The notes under the pieces: generated by a model | Database searches by the model: none | What the model saw: the letters and a program-made list of their open reading frames with translations, nothing else | Told to the model about the DNA's origin: nothing | Position numbers and translations under genes: made by a program | Assembly: GCF_024295805.1 (NCBI RefSeq) | Contig: NZ_JANCLX010000049.1 | Coordinates: forward strand, 1 to 50,034 | Source of the DNA: Streptomyces cucumeris | GTDB taxonomy: Bacteria; Actinomycetota; Actinomycetes; Streptomycetales; Streptomycetaceae | DNA length: 50,034 bases | Direction: 5' to 3' | Part shown: piece after piece, positions 29,874-38,290 of the stretch | Position numbering within the stretch: position 1 is the stretch's first letter | Layout of the letters: each line of letters begins with the position of its first letter

Positions 29874-31202
29874 GTGCTAGGAGAATATCCGATCGAAGGT
29901 CGGCGCGCAGCCGAGATCGCGGCCAGTGTGGAGCGCGCGGTCGGCACCGGCGCGCTGGGGCCCGGGCAACTCCTCCCGCCGCTGCGGCAGTTGGCCGAGC
30001 AGCTCGGGGTCAATCCCAATACCGTTGCGGCCGCCTACCGCGTCCTGCGGGAACGGGGGGTGATCGAGACGGCGGGCCGCCGGGGGAGCCGGGTGCGCCC
30101 GCGCCCCGCCAGCACGCCCCGTGAGTGGATCCGGGTCGAGGCCGCGGGCGCCCGTGACCTGGCCACGGGCAACCCCGACCCCGCGCTGCTGCCCCCGCTC
30201 GGCGAGGCGCTCGCGGCGGCCGCGGCCCGCGCGGCGAAGCATCCGACGCTCTACGGCGCGCCGGAGGTCGCCCCGGAACTCGCCGAACGGGCTCGTGCCG
30301 CGCTCGACGCCGACGGTGTGCCGGGCGGACCCGTCGCCGTCACCTCCGGTTCGCTCGACGCCATCGAGCGGGTGCTCACGGCCCATCTCCGGCCCGGTGA
30401 CGCGGTCGCGGTCGAGGACCCGGGCTGGGGCAGTCTGCTCGACATCATCCCGGCGCTGGGGCTGCGCGCCGTGCCCGTCGGGGTCGACGACGACGGACCG
30501 CTGCCCGAGGAGGTCGAACGGGCGCTGCGCCAGGGCGCGCGGGCGCTCGTGGTCACCGACCGGGCGCAGAATCCGACCGGTGCGGCGATCGGCGCCGCGC
30601 GCGCCCGTGAGCTGCGGAAGGTGCTCGCCGGGCATCCCCGGGTGCTGCTGATCGAGGACGACCACGGCCACGGCATCGTGGACCTGCCGCTGCATCCGCT
30701 CGCGGGCGGTACCGACCACTGGGTGCTGGTCCGCTCCACCGCCAAGGCGTACGGACCCGATCTGCGGCTCGCCGTGCTGACCGGCGACGACGTCACGCTG
30801 GACCGGGTGCGCGGGCGGCAGCGGCTCGGACCGGGCTGGGTCAGCCATCTGCTCCAGGAGACGGTGCTCTGGCTGTGGCGCGGGGACGCGGTGGACCCGA
30901 AGGCGGTCGCGGCGTCGTACGGCGAGCGGCGCGAGGCGCTGGTGCGAGCGCTGCGGGAGCGGGGGATCGCCGCGCACGGCCGCAGCGGGATGAACGTATG
31001 GGTGCCGGTGGCCGACGAGACGGGCGCGGTGGCCCGGCTGCTCCAGGCGGGCTGGGCGGTCGCGCCCGGCGCGCGTTTCCGGGTGGCGTCACCGCAGGGG
31101 GTGCGGCTGACGGTCTCGCCGCTGGCCCCGGCGGACATCGGCCCCGTCGCGGACGCGGTGGCGGCGGCGACGGGACCGGCCCCGGCGGGTCGCTATGACT
31201 GA
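29874..31202 (+). CDS. MocR-type GntR/aminotransferase-like regulator
   Basis: This is a 442-residue fusion of a GntR winged helix (PPLRQLAEQLGVNPNTVAAA, YRVLRERGVIE, residues about 30-75) and a fold-type I PLP aminotransferase-like domain. The PLP lysine sits in STAKAYGPDLRLAV, and AQNPTG and EDDHGHGI are conserved. MocR proteins sense PLP or amino compounds and control PLP-related genes. GTG 29874 is probably leaderless (CAAAAT ends 7 nt upstream). It is divergent from two flavin-fold genes and shares a palindromic operator with them. Confidence 0.88.
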   Translation: MLGEYPIEGRRAAEIAASVERAVGTGALGPGQLLPPLRQLAEQLGVNPNTVAAAYRVLRERGVIETAGRRGSRVRPRPASTPREWIRVEAAGARDLATGNPDPALLPPLGEALAAAAARAAKHPTLYGAPEVAPELAERARAALDADGVPGGPVAVTSGSLDAIERVLTAHLRPGDAVAVEDPGWGSLLDIIPALGLRAVPVGVDDDGPLPEEVERALRQGARALVVTDRAQNPTGAAIGAARARELRKVLAGHPRVLLIEDDHGHGIVDLPLHPLAGGTDHWVLVRSTAKAYGPDLRLAVLTGDDVTLDRVRGRQRLGPGWVSHLLQETVLWLWRGDAVDPKAVAASYGERREALVRALRERGIAAHGRSGMNVWVPVADETGAVARLLQAGWAVAPGARFRVASPQGVRLTVSPLAPADIGPVADAVAAATGPAPAGRYD

Positions 31203-31225
31203 GCGGGCGGCGCGGGCCGCGGCCG

Positions 31226-32215
31226 TCACCCCTTGATGATGGCCCGGCGCTCCCGGCGCGGCCCGTGCCGTCCGCTCTGGGTCAGCGCCGCGCCGATGAG
31301 CACCACCAGCGCTCCCACCGGTGTGTTCCAGCTGAGGTGTTCGCCGAGGATCGCCACACCGGCGGCGGTGGCGATCACCGGGACGAAGTACGTCACCATC
31401 ATGGCGGTCGTCGGGCCGACCTCCTCCACCAGGCCGTACTGGATCAGGAACGCCACGCCGGTGCCCAGTGCGCCGAGGGCGAGCACCGACAGCAGCGGCA
31501 ATGCGGGGAACGAGTGGGGCGTCCTCGCGAACACCGGCGCGACCACGGCGAGCTGGACGGTGCCCAGGAGGAGCTGGGTGCCGGACATCGACAGGTGCGA
31601 GGCGCCCGTACCGACCAGGGTGCGGCGGACGTGACTCCAGCCCACCGCGTAGCTCGCCGAGGCGACGAGGGCCAGCACGGTGCCGAGCGGGTCCTGCCCG
31701 GAGAAGCCCTGCCAGGCGCCGAGTACGATCAACACGCCGATGAAACCGACTCCGAGGCCCGCGACCCGCTGCCGGGTCGGCCGGTCGTCGGAGACCACGA
31801 CCACCGCGAGCAGCATGGCCCACAGCGGCGATGCCGCGTTGCAGATGCCCGCCAGGGTCGAGGGGATGGTCAGCTCGGCATAGGCGAACAGCGAGAACGG
31901 AAGGGCGTTGAGAAGGAAGGCGGAGACCGCCAGGTGCCCCCACACCCGTCCGCCGCGCGGCAGCCGCTCCCGCTTCACCGCCAGGACCGCGAACAGCACC
32001 GCCGTGCCGAACAGCATCCGCCCCAGCGTGACGTAGAGCGGTGCGAACGCCTCGTTGCCGACCTTGATGAACAGGAAGCTGAAACCCCAGATCAGCGAGA
32101 GCACCCCGAACCGGATCCGCCAGTCGAGCAGCGGGCGGCGCGGGGCGGGTGAGGCGGGGGAGAGGTCCGGGACCACCGGGGCGGGAGCGGTGGTCGGGGC
32201 GGGAGCTGTGGTCAT
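31226..32215 (-). CDS. EamA/DMT family exporter
   Basis: This is a 329-residue, ten-helix transporter. A Pro/Ala-rich N-terminus of about 28 residues precedes LDWRIRFGVLSLIWGFSFLF; repeat two starts near VLALVASASYAVGWSHVRR and ends GLVEEVGPTTAMMVTYFVPV. Substrate unknown. ATG 32215 has AAGGTG upstream. It is transcribed away from the LysR gene at 32290, and the 74-nt shared promoter suggests LysR control of the exporter, a common arrangement for amino-acid exporters. Confidence 0.87.
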   Translation of the reverse strand: MTTAPAPTTAPAPVVPDLSPASPAPRRPLLDWRIRFGVLSLIWGFSFLFIKVGNEAFAPLYVTLGRMLFGTAVLFAVLAVKRERLPRGGRVWGHLAVSAFLLNALPFSLFAYAELTIPSTLAGICNAASPLWAMLLAVVVVSDDRPTRQRVAGLGVGFIGVLIVLGAWQGFSGQDPLGTVLALVASASYAVGWSHVRRTLVGTGASHLSMSGTQLLLGTVQLAVVAPVFARTPHSFPALPLLSVLALGALGTGVAFLIQYGLVEEVGPTTAMMVTYFVPVIATAAGVAILGEHLSWNTPVGALVVLIGAALTQSGRHGPRRERRAIIKG

Positions 32216-32289
32216 GGCAACACCTTGAGGGACCTGAACCTCTTAGAACAAGCGAGATTTTGTGCCAGGCGTCGCGTAGCATTGCTTAC

Positions 32290-33198
32290 ATGATGAACCT
32301 GGATCGCCTACGGACCCTCCACGCCGTGGCCCGCCACGGCTCCGTGAGCGGCGCGGCCGAAGGGCTGCACGTCACCACCTCCGCCGTCTCCCAGCAGCTT
32401 TCGAAGCTGGAGCGGGAGACCGGTCAGCAGCTCCTCGCCAAGAACGGCCGAGGAGTGCGTCTGACCGACGCCGGGAGACTCCTCTCCGACCATGCGGCGC
32501 GCATCCTCTCCCAGGTGGAGCTGGCCCAGTCGGACCTGGAGGCCCAGCGCGGACACGCGGTGGGCGAGCTGCTGCTCGGTGCCTTTCCCACGGCGGTCCG
32601 CGGGCTGTTCCCCGAGGCGCTGGCCCGGATGCGCACCGAACACCCCCAGCTTCGCGCCCGGCTCCAGGAGATGGAGCCGGACGAGTCGGTGCCCGCGGTG
32701 GTGCGCGGGGACATCGACGTCGCGGTGGTCCTGGACTGGTACAACAAGCCGCTGCCGGTGCCCGACGGGCTGGTCAAGGCGCCGCTGATGGACGATCCGG
32801 TGGATGTGGCCATGCCCGCGGACCACCCGTTCGCCGACCGGCTCTCGGTCGAGCCCGAGGACTTCGTCGAGGACGAGTGGATCTCCTGGCCGCAGGGCGG
32901 GTTCTGCTACGACTGGCTGATGGTGACCCTGCGCAGCAAGGGCATCGAGCCCCGGGTCCGGCACACCGCCCGGGAGCACCACACCCAGCTTGCGCTGATC
33001 GCCGCCGGGCTCGGGGTCGCCGTGGTGCCCCGGCTGGGCCGCGGCCCGGTGCCGTCGGGAGTGCGGATGGTCCCGGTCAGCCCGCCCACCATGCTGCGCC
33101 ATATCTACGCGATCTGGCGGGCCGACGCCGACCGCAGGCCCTCGATCCGCGCGGCCGTCGAGGTGCTGCGCTCGGTGGGGGAGAAGATCGGCGACTGA
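32290..33198 (+). CDS. LysR-family transcriptional regulator
   Basis: This is a 302-residue regulator with an N-terminal LysR winged helix (LDRLRTLHAVARHGSVSGAA, HVTTSAVSQQLSKLERETG) and a periplasmic-binding-protein-like effector domain (GELLLGAFPTAVRGLFPEAL, GLGVAVVPRLG). ATG 32290 is leaderless: TAGCAT (32277-32282) ends 7 nt upstream. The adjacent ATG 32293 cannot be excluded. The divergent EamA exporter is the likely target. Confidence 0.9.
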   Translation: MMNLDRLRTLHAVARHGSVSGAAEGLHVTTSAVSQQLSKLERETGQQLLAKNGRGVRLTDAGRLLSDHAARILSQVELAQSDLEAQRGHAVGELLLGAFPTAVRGLFPEALARMRTEHPQLRARLQEMEPDESVPAVVRGDIDVAVVLDWYNKPLPVPDGLVKAPLMDDPVDVAMPADHPFADRLSVEPEDFVEDEWISWPQGGFCYDWLMVTLRSKGIEPRVRHTAREHHTQLALIAAGLGVAVVPRLGRGPVPSGVRMVPVSPPTMLRHIYAIWRADADRRPSIRAAVEVLRSVGEKIGD

Positions 33199-33246
33199 CC
33201 GCGCGGCGGGGCGGGCCCGGCCCGTCCGGGCCCGTCGAGCGGCCGC

Positions 33247-33777
33247 TCAGCCCGCGCGCTCCGGCCGGTCGCCGGAAGCGCTTCCCGGCCGGTCGTCCGA
33301 AGCCCCCGGCCGGTCGCCGGGGAGCTTGCGGAAGTCCCAGGACACGACCGTCTCCGGGACCAGCCGCAGCCATGCGTGGCGCCCGTCGTACGGCATGGTG
33401 TCCAGACCGAAGTACTTCGCGGCGAACAGCCGCTCCGGCGTGTCGAGTTCAGGACACGGCGCGCCGGAGCGCGGGGCCTCGCCGACGGCCACCGCCTCTC
33501 CGGACAGCTCCGCGCCGCGCAGTTCCCCGTAGTCGTGTCCGTCGTCGACGACCACGGCGATCCGCGGATCGCGGCGCGCCTGGGCCCAGCGGCGGCTGCG
33601 GGTGAGGGAGTACAGCCACAGCGCGGTGCCGTCCCAGCCGAACCACAGCGCGCTCACATGCGGCCGCCCGTCCGCGCCCACCGTCGCCACCCGGCACACC
33701 CGCTGCTCGGTGAGGAAGGCATCCAGCTCGTCCCGGGTCATCATGATGCGGCGGCCCCGCCGCTGGGTGACGGCCAT
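33247..33777 (-). CDS. Pyridoxamine 5'-phosphate oxidase-family protein
   Basis: This 176-residue protein has a PNPOx-like split barrel: LDAFLTEQRVCRVATVGADG, PHVSALWFGWDGTALWLYSL and RSRRWAQARRDPRIAVVVDD, with a later AWLRLVPETVVSWDFRKL strand typical of flavin-dependent oxidoreductases and F420-binding relatives. The C-terminal 22 residues repeat GDRPG/SDDRPG and look disordered. ATG 33777 follows GGGAGG. It converges on the LysR gene and is divergent from the isochorismatase-like gene. Confidence 0.82.
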   Translation of the reverse strand: MAVTQRRGRRIMMTRDELDAFLTEQRVCRVATVGADGRPHVSALWFGWDGTALWLYSLTRSRRWAQARRDPRIAVVVDDGHDYGELRGAELSGEAVAVGEAPRSGAPCPELDTPERLFAAKYFGLDTMPYDGRHAWLRLVPETVVSWDFRKLPGDRPGASDDRPGSASGDRPERAG

Positions 33778-33864
33778 CCGTTCCGGCACCTCCCTGGCTG
33801 ATGTGGTGCGGCACAGGATGGGGGCTCTTCCTTCCACACGCAAGGGCCGCTAGCCTCCCGCGCC

Positions 33865-34518
33865 GTGACCCCACTGCCATCCGAACCACCCCGGCGGACA
33901 GCCGGACCGGCCGGACCACTGCGGCCCGCACACTGCGCGCTGCTGACCGTGGAGTGCCAGCGCGGAGTCGTGGGACCGGACAGCGCGCTGCCCGAACTGG
34001 CCGCCGCGGCACGGGAGTCCGGGGCACTCGGGCGTGTCGCCCGGCTGGTCTCGGCCGCCCACGACACGGGCGTACCGGTGCTGCACGCGGTGGCCGAGCG
34101 GCGCGCCGACGGACGCGGCGCCAGCCGTAACGCCCGGCTGTTCCGGGCTGCCGAGCGGCTGCCGGTCCAGCAACTCGCCGGGAGCGAGGCGGTCCGCATC
34201 GCCGAGCCGATCCCGGTCGCGGACCAGGACTTCGTGGTGCGACGGCTGCACGGGCTGTCGCCGATCGCCGGGACCGAAGTGGACGCGCTGCTGCGCAATC
34301 TGGGCTGCCGCACCCTGGTCATCTGCGGGGTGTCGGCCAATGTGGCCATCCCCAACGCCGTCTTCGACGCCGTCAACCTGGGCTACACGGCGGTGGTGCC
34401 GGAAGACGCGATCGCCGGGGTGCCCGCCTCGTACACCCCGGCGATGGTCCGCAACACCCTCTCCCTCGTGGCCGCCGTCACCACGACCGACGAGGTGATC
34501 TCCGGCTGGAGCGGATGA
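33865..34518 (+). CDS. Isochorismatase-fold protein with degenerate catalytic triad
   Basis: This is a 217-residue isochorismatase/cysteine-hydrolase fold protein (strand CALLTVECQRGVV, later TLVICGVSANVAIPNAVFDA). The Asp-Lys-Cys triad appears replaced: the motif-I aspartate is E, the lysine is R (DQDFVVRR), and the cysteine position in GVSANVAIPNA is A. It is therefore probably not a standard hydrolase; a binding or altered role is more likely. GTG 33865 has TAGCCT 8 nt upstream and no ribosome site, suggesting a leaderless start. The stop is 18 nt from the converging Rieske gene. Confidence 0.78.
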   Translation: MTPLPSEPPRRTAGPAGPLRPAHCALLTVECQRGVVGPDSALPELAAAARESGALGRVARLVSAAHDTGVPVLHAVAERRADGRGASRNARLFRAAERLPVQQLAGSEAVRIAEPIPVADQDFVVRRLHGLSPIAGTEVDALLRNLGCRTLVICGVSANVAIPNAVFDAVNLGYTAVVPEDAIAGVPASYTPAMVRNTLSLVAAVTTTDEVISGWSG

Positions 34519-34536
34519 GCCGTCCGGCGGACGGGC

Positions 34537-35061
34537 TCAGGCCATCCAGATGGAGCTTCCCTGCACCTTGATCTGCGCCCCGGGCAGCGCCTTGGTGGCG
34601 GGGCCGCCCTTGACGCTGCCGTCGGTGATGTCGAACTTGCTCTGGTGGCAGGGGCAGTTGATGGTTCCGCCGGTCACATCGCCGACCGAGCAGCCCGCAT
34701 GGGTGCAGACCGACGAGAACGCCTTGAACTCACCGGCCTTCGGCTGCGTCACCACGACCTTGTGATCCTTGAAGATCATGCCTCCGCCCTCGGGGATCTG
34801 GGACGTCTTGGCCAGCTCCATCCCGTCGCCCCCGCTGTCGCCGTCGGCGCCGCCCGTCCCACTGCTGTCACCGGCGTCGGACCCGCCGCCCTGCGACGGC
34901 TGTCCGGCGCCCGCGTCCTGCGCACTGCCCCCGCCCTGCTGGTCCGACCCGCCGTCGTCGCTGCCACAGGCGGTGAGCGCCGCGGCGAGTCCGGCGGCTC
35001 CCGCGGCCGAGACGACGGCGCGACGGGTGGAGCCCCGCCCGGTGATGGCCGGCTGCGTCAT
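34537..35061 (-). CDS. Rieske [2Fe-2S] Tat-type lipoprotein
   Basis: This 174-residue protein has an N-terminal export signal with twin arginines (TRRAVVSAAG) and a lipobox LTAC (lipidated C32), so it should be anchored outside the membrane. A Ser/Gly/Asp-rich linker of about 45 residues precedes a Rieske domain with cluster ligands C119, H121, C136 and H139 and disulphide cysteines C124 and C138. It probably carries electrons or senses redox state at the cell surface; a partner is not visible. ATG 35061 has AGGAGG 7 nt upstream. Confidence 0.9.
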   Translation of the reverse strand: MTQPAITGRGSTRRAVVSAAGAAGLAAALTACGSDDGGSDQQGGGSAQDAGAGQPSQGGGSDAGDSSGTGGADGDSGGDGMELAKTSQIPEGGGMIFKDHKVVVTQPKAGEFKAFSSVCTHAGCSVGDVTGGTINCPCHQSKFDITDGSVKGGPATKALPGAQIKVQGSSIWMA

Positions 35062-35122
35062 GGTGGTGCCTCCTGTCAGGGGGACGATTGGCCCTTCCAT
35101 ACGGAACGGGCGGTCCCCTTGT

Positions 35123-37246
35123 TCAGTCGGCGAGTCCGGGCGCGAGTTCGGCCAGCGCCTCCCGGAGGAAGTCGAGCTGGAAGCGGAGAAGGTGCTCGGT
35201 GACCGCCTCGTCCGTCGGCACATGGCCCGCGCCGGGCAGCGGCAGCACCCGGTGCGGACGTCCGGCGGCGAGCAGCTCGGCGGAGAACCGCAGCATATGG
35301 GCGGGGGCCACGTTGTCGTCCGCGAGCCCGTGGATCAGCAGCAGCGGACGGCGCAGTTTATGGGCGTGGCCGAGCAGGGAGTTGCGCGCGTAGTTCTCCG
35401 GCTCCTCGTCCGGGTGGCCGAGGAACCGCTCCTCCCAGTGGGTGTCGTACAGCCTCCGGTCGGTCGGCGCGGCGCCCGCGATCGCGGCGTGCACGACATC
35501 GGGATGGTGCAGCACCGCCGCCGCGGCCAGCGCGCCGCTGAACGACCAGCCGCGCATCGCGACACGCCCGAGGTCCAGATCCGGGCAGTGCCGGGCGGCC
35601 TCGCGCAGCGCGTCGAACTGGTCCTGGAGCACCGGGCCGAACCGGTCGCCGCGGATCGCCTTCTCCCAGGCCGGACCACGCCCCGGCGTGCCCCGGCCGT
35701 CGGTGACCAGCACCGCGAAGCCGTGCTCGGCGAACCACTGCGACACACACGCCCACCAGGCACGGGCACGCACCACCTGCTGAGCCCCCGCCCCGGCGTA
35801 GGGATCGAGCAGCACCGGCAGCTTCCGCGCGCCCGGTTCGTACCAGGACGGCAGATACAGCGCGGCGCGCAGGGCGCGCTCACCGAGCCGGAGCTGCCGC
35901 GGCGCGACCGCGAGCCCCGGATCCTCGGCGAGCGAGCCGATCCGGCCGGCCGGCGCGCCGTCCCGCAGCACGGTCACCGAGCCGCCGCCGGGGGTGAGGC
36001 TCGCCAGCACCGCGGTCGGTCCGCCGATCGCGCCGTGGTGCGTCCCGGGTTCCGCACTGATCCGCAGGAAGCCGTCGGCGGGGTCGTAGGCCCACAGATG
36101 GCACTCGGTCGGCTCCTCGCACGCGGTGAACAGCACCCGCTCCCCATCCACCCCGAGCACCTCGTGGACCTGGAGCCCCGACGGGGACAGCGCCTCCCCG
36201 ATCCGCAGCCCGCGCGTGTCGTCCCGTTCCACCACCCCGACCGACACGCCGGAGGCGGTACGGGCCGGGGTGCCGGGCACCAGCTGCACCCAGGCCGGAT
36301 CGCGCCGCTCGTCCAGTGGCCGGGTCGCCCCGGTGACGGGGTCCACCGCCAGGGTGCGCACCGTGCGCTGGTCCCGGCTCTGCACGGTGACCATCGGCCC
36401 GTGCGCGTCCCAGCGCGCGTCCACGACGTACTCGAAGGCCGCGCGGTCCCAGTCGACCTCGGTCCGCCGTCCGTCGACGGTCACCAGATGCAGCGTCACC
36501 TCCGCGTTGGCGGTGCCCGCCGCCGGATAGCGCAGCGCACGCGGCTTCCGGGACGGATCCGAGGGATCGGTGAGGTAGCGGACGGCCACCGCCCTCGGAT
36601 CGGTCCGCGCGACGAGCAGGGCGTCGCCGTCCGGTGCCCACCAGTGGCCGCGCAGCCGTCCGATGGACTCGGCGGAGACGTAGTCGGACAGCCCGTAGGT
36701 CACCTCGGGCTCCTCCGGTACGGCCAGCGGCCGGTCCCCGGTCCCGTCGAGGCCGACCACATGCAGCGCACCGCCCGTCACATAGGCGATCAGCCGTCCG
36801 TCGGGGGAGGGACGCGGGTCGGTCACCGGACCGGCGGCCGTGACCGGGAACGGCGCGCCGCCGTCGGTGCGCACCGCCCACAGCGCCCCGCCCAGCGCGA
36901 ACACCGCGACCCGCAGCTCCCGGTCGGCCGCGTAGCCGACCACGCCCTCGGAGCGCTCCCGGGCCCGCTCCCGCCGCGCCCGTTCGGCCGCCGGGACCGT
37001 ACCGCCGCCCGCCAGCCGCCGCGGATCCGCCAGCAGCCGCTCGCCCCCGTCCGGGCCCGTGTCATAACTCCACAGCAGACTCACCGGATCGGTGCCGCCG
37101 CCGGTGCGGACGAACAGCACACGCTCCCCGTCCGGCGAGACGCCGAAGTGCCGTGGAACACCGAGCGCGAAGCGGCGGGTGCGGGCCAGCCGGCGCGGGA
37201 AAGCGGACACCGCGGAGGAGACGGAGGGGTCGGAGGAGGCAGCCAT
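35123..37246 (-). CDS. Prolyl oligopeptidase family (S9B, DPP IV-like) serine peptidase
   Basis: This 707-residue protein has an N-terminal beta-propeller (about 1-445) and a C-terminal alpha/beta-hydrolase domain. Catalytic residues are S568 (GWSFSG), D643 (GLADDNV) and H675 (GAGHVPT). It should cleave X-Pro or similar dipeptides; no signal peptide is seen, so it is cytoplasmic. ATG 37246 appears leaderless, with CATAGT on this strand ending 7 nt upstream. It is divergent from the Ku gene. A long open frame on the opposite strand is a codon-bias shadow. Confidence 0.9.
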   Translation of the reverse strand: MAASSDPSVSSAVSAFPRRLARTRRFALGVPRHFGVSPDGERVLFVRTGGGTDPVSLLWSYDTGPDGGERLLADPRRLAGGGTVPAAERARRERARERSEGVVGYAADRELRVAVFALGGALWAVRTDGGAPFPVTAAGPVTDPRPSPDGRLIAYVTGGALHVVGLDGTGDRPLAVPEEPEVTYGLSDYVSAESIGRLRGHWWAPDGDALLVARTDPRAVAVRYLTDPSDPSRKPRALRYPAAGTANAEVTLHLVTVDGRRTEVDWDRAAFEYVVDARWDAHGPMVTVQSRDQRTVRTLAVDPVTGATRPLDERRDPAWVQLVPGTPARTASGVSVGVVERDDTRGLRIGEALSPSGLQVHEVLGVDGERVLFTACEEPTECHLWAYDPADGFLRISAEPGTHHGAIGGPTAVLASLTPGGGSVTVLRDGAPAGRIGSLAEDPGLAVAPRQLRLGERALRAALYLPSWYEPGARKLPVLLDPYAGAGAQQVVRARAWWACVSQWFAEHGFAVLVTDGRGTPGRGPAWEKAIRGDRFGPVLQDQFDALREAARHCPDLDLGRVAMRGWSFSGALAAAAVLHHPDVVHAAIAGAAPTDRRLYDTHWEERFLGHPDEEPENYARNSLLGHAHKLRRPLLLIHGLADDNVAPAHMLRFSAELLAAGRPHRVLPLPGAGHVPTDEAVTEHLLRFQLDFLREALAELAPGLAD

Positions 37247-37327
37247 GCGGGGGACTATGCCATGCCGGAAATCGCGTCGCGCGCCTACGCTGGACACCCC
37301 AGGGGGGTGCAGCCTGTGGAGGTCGTG

Positions 37328-38266
37328 ATGCGCCCCGTGTGGTCCGGTGCCGTGTCGTTCGGGCTCGTCACGATTCCGATCAAGGTGTTGCCCGCCACCG
37401 AGGACCACTCGGTGTCCTTCCGGCAGATCCACACCACCGACGGCGGCCGGATCCGTTACCGCAAGGTCTGCGAGCTGGATGAGAAGGTCCTGGAACAGGA
37501 CGAGATCGGCCGGGCCTACGAGGAGAGCAAGGACCATCTCGTGCCGATCGCGGACGAGGAGCTGGACCGGCTGCCGCTGCCGACCGCGAAGGCGATCGAC
37601 GTCCAGGCCTTCGTCCCCGCGGAGACACTGGATCCGATCCGCTTCGGACGCCCCTACTACCTCCAGGGTGACGGGGCCGTCGCCGCCAAGCCGTACACCC
37701 TGCTGCGCGAGGCCCTGGAGCGCAGCGCCAACGTGGCCATCGCGAAGTTCGCCTGGCACGGTCGTGAGCGGCTCGGCGCGCTGCGGGTGGTGGGCGACGC
37801 CATCGTGCTCCAGGCGCTGCACTGGCCGGATGAGATCCGCTCCAGCGAGGGACTCGCGCCGACGGGTGTGGAGCTCTCCGACTCCGAGGTCGACGAGGCG
37901 ATCACCCTGATGGACGCCATCGGGGGAGCCGATGTCAGTCAGTACCGCGACCAGTACCGGGAAGCCGTCGAGGCCGTGGTCCAGGCGATGGCGGCCGGAG
38001 TGGAGCCCCCGGAGACGGAGGCACCGGCCGAGGCCGGGGGGAAGGTCGTGGATCTCATGGCCGCCCTGAAGGACAGCGTGCGCGAGGCCAGGAAGGCGCG
38101 CGGTGAGGCCCCGGACGAGACCGCGGGCGAGGGCGAGGTGCATGAGATGCCGTCGAAGCCGCCGAAGAAGAAGGCGACGGGCAAGAAGGCCGCCGCGAAG
38201 GCCGCCGCGAAGACCGCCAAGAAGGCTCCGGCGAAGAAGACGGCCAGGAAGCGGACCGCGTCCTGA
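37328..38266 (+). CDS. ku: Ku protein, non-homologous end joining
   Basis: This 312-residue bacterial Ku (homodimeric DNA-end-binding ring) begins MRPVWSGAVSFGLVTIPIKV, with FRQIHTTDGGRIRYRKVCEL and later KPYTLLREALERSANVAIAK. After the core (about residue 255) comes a Lys/Ala-rich tail (KKAAAKAAAKTAKKAPAKK), typical of actinobacterial Ku and used for DNA binding or threading. No ligD is in the window. ATG 37328 has GGAGG 5 nt upstream; the same frame stays open far upstream only because it is antisense to the S9 peptidase gene. Confidence 0.95.
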   Translation: MRPVWSGAVSFGLVTIPIKVLPATEDHSVSFRQIHTTDGGRIRYRKVCELDEKVLEQDEIGRAYEESKDHLVPIADEELDRLPLPTAKAIDVQAFVPAETLDPIRFGRPYYLQGDGAVAAKPYTLLREALERSANVAIAKFAWHGRERLGALRVVGDAIVLQALHWPDEIRSSEGLAPTGVELSDSEVDEAITLMDAIGGADVSQYRDQYREAVEAVVQAMAAGVEPPETEAPAEAGGKVVDLMAALKDSVREARKARGEAPDETAGEGEVHEMPSKPPKKKATGKKAAAKAAAKTAKKAPAKKTARKRTAS

Positions 38267-38290
38267 CGGCGGACGGCGGACGGTGGCTGC

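Noticed and set aside
34769..37327. Very long plus-strand N-terminal extension of the Ku frame
   Set aside because: The extension is antisense to the S9 peptidase and Rieske genes and lacks any domain; Ku starts at 37328 with a good ribosome site.
37247..38143. Upstream extension of the S9 peptidase frame through the Ku gene
   Set aside because: It is antisense to Ku; the peptidase start at 37246 has a leaderless -10 box at the right distance.
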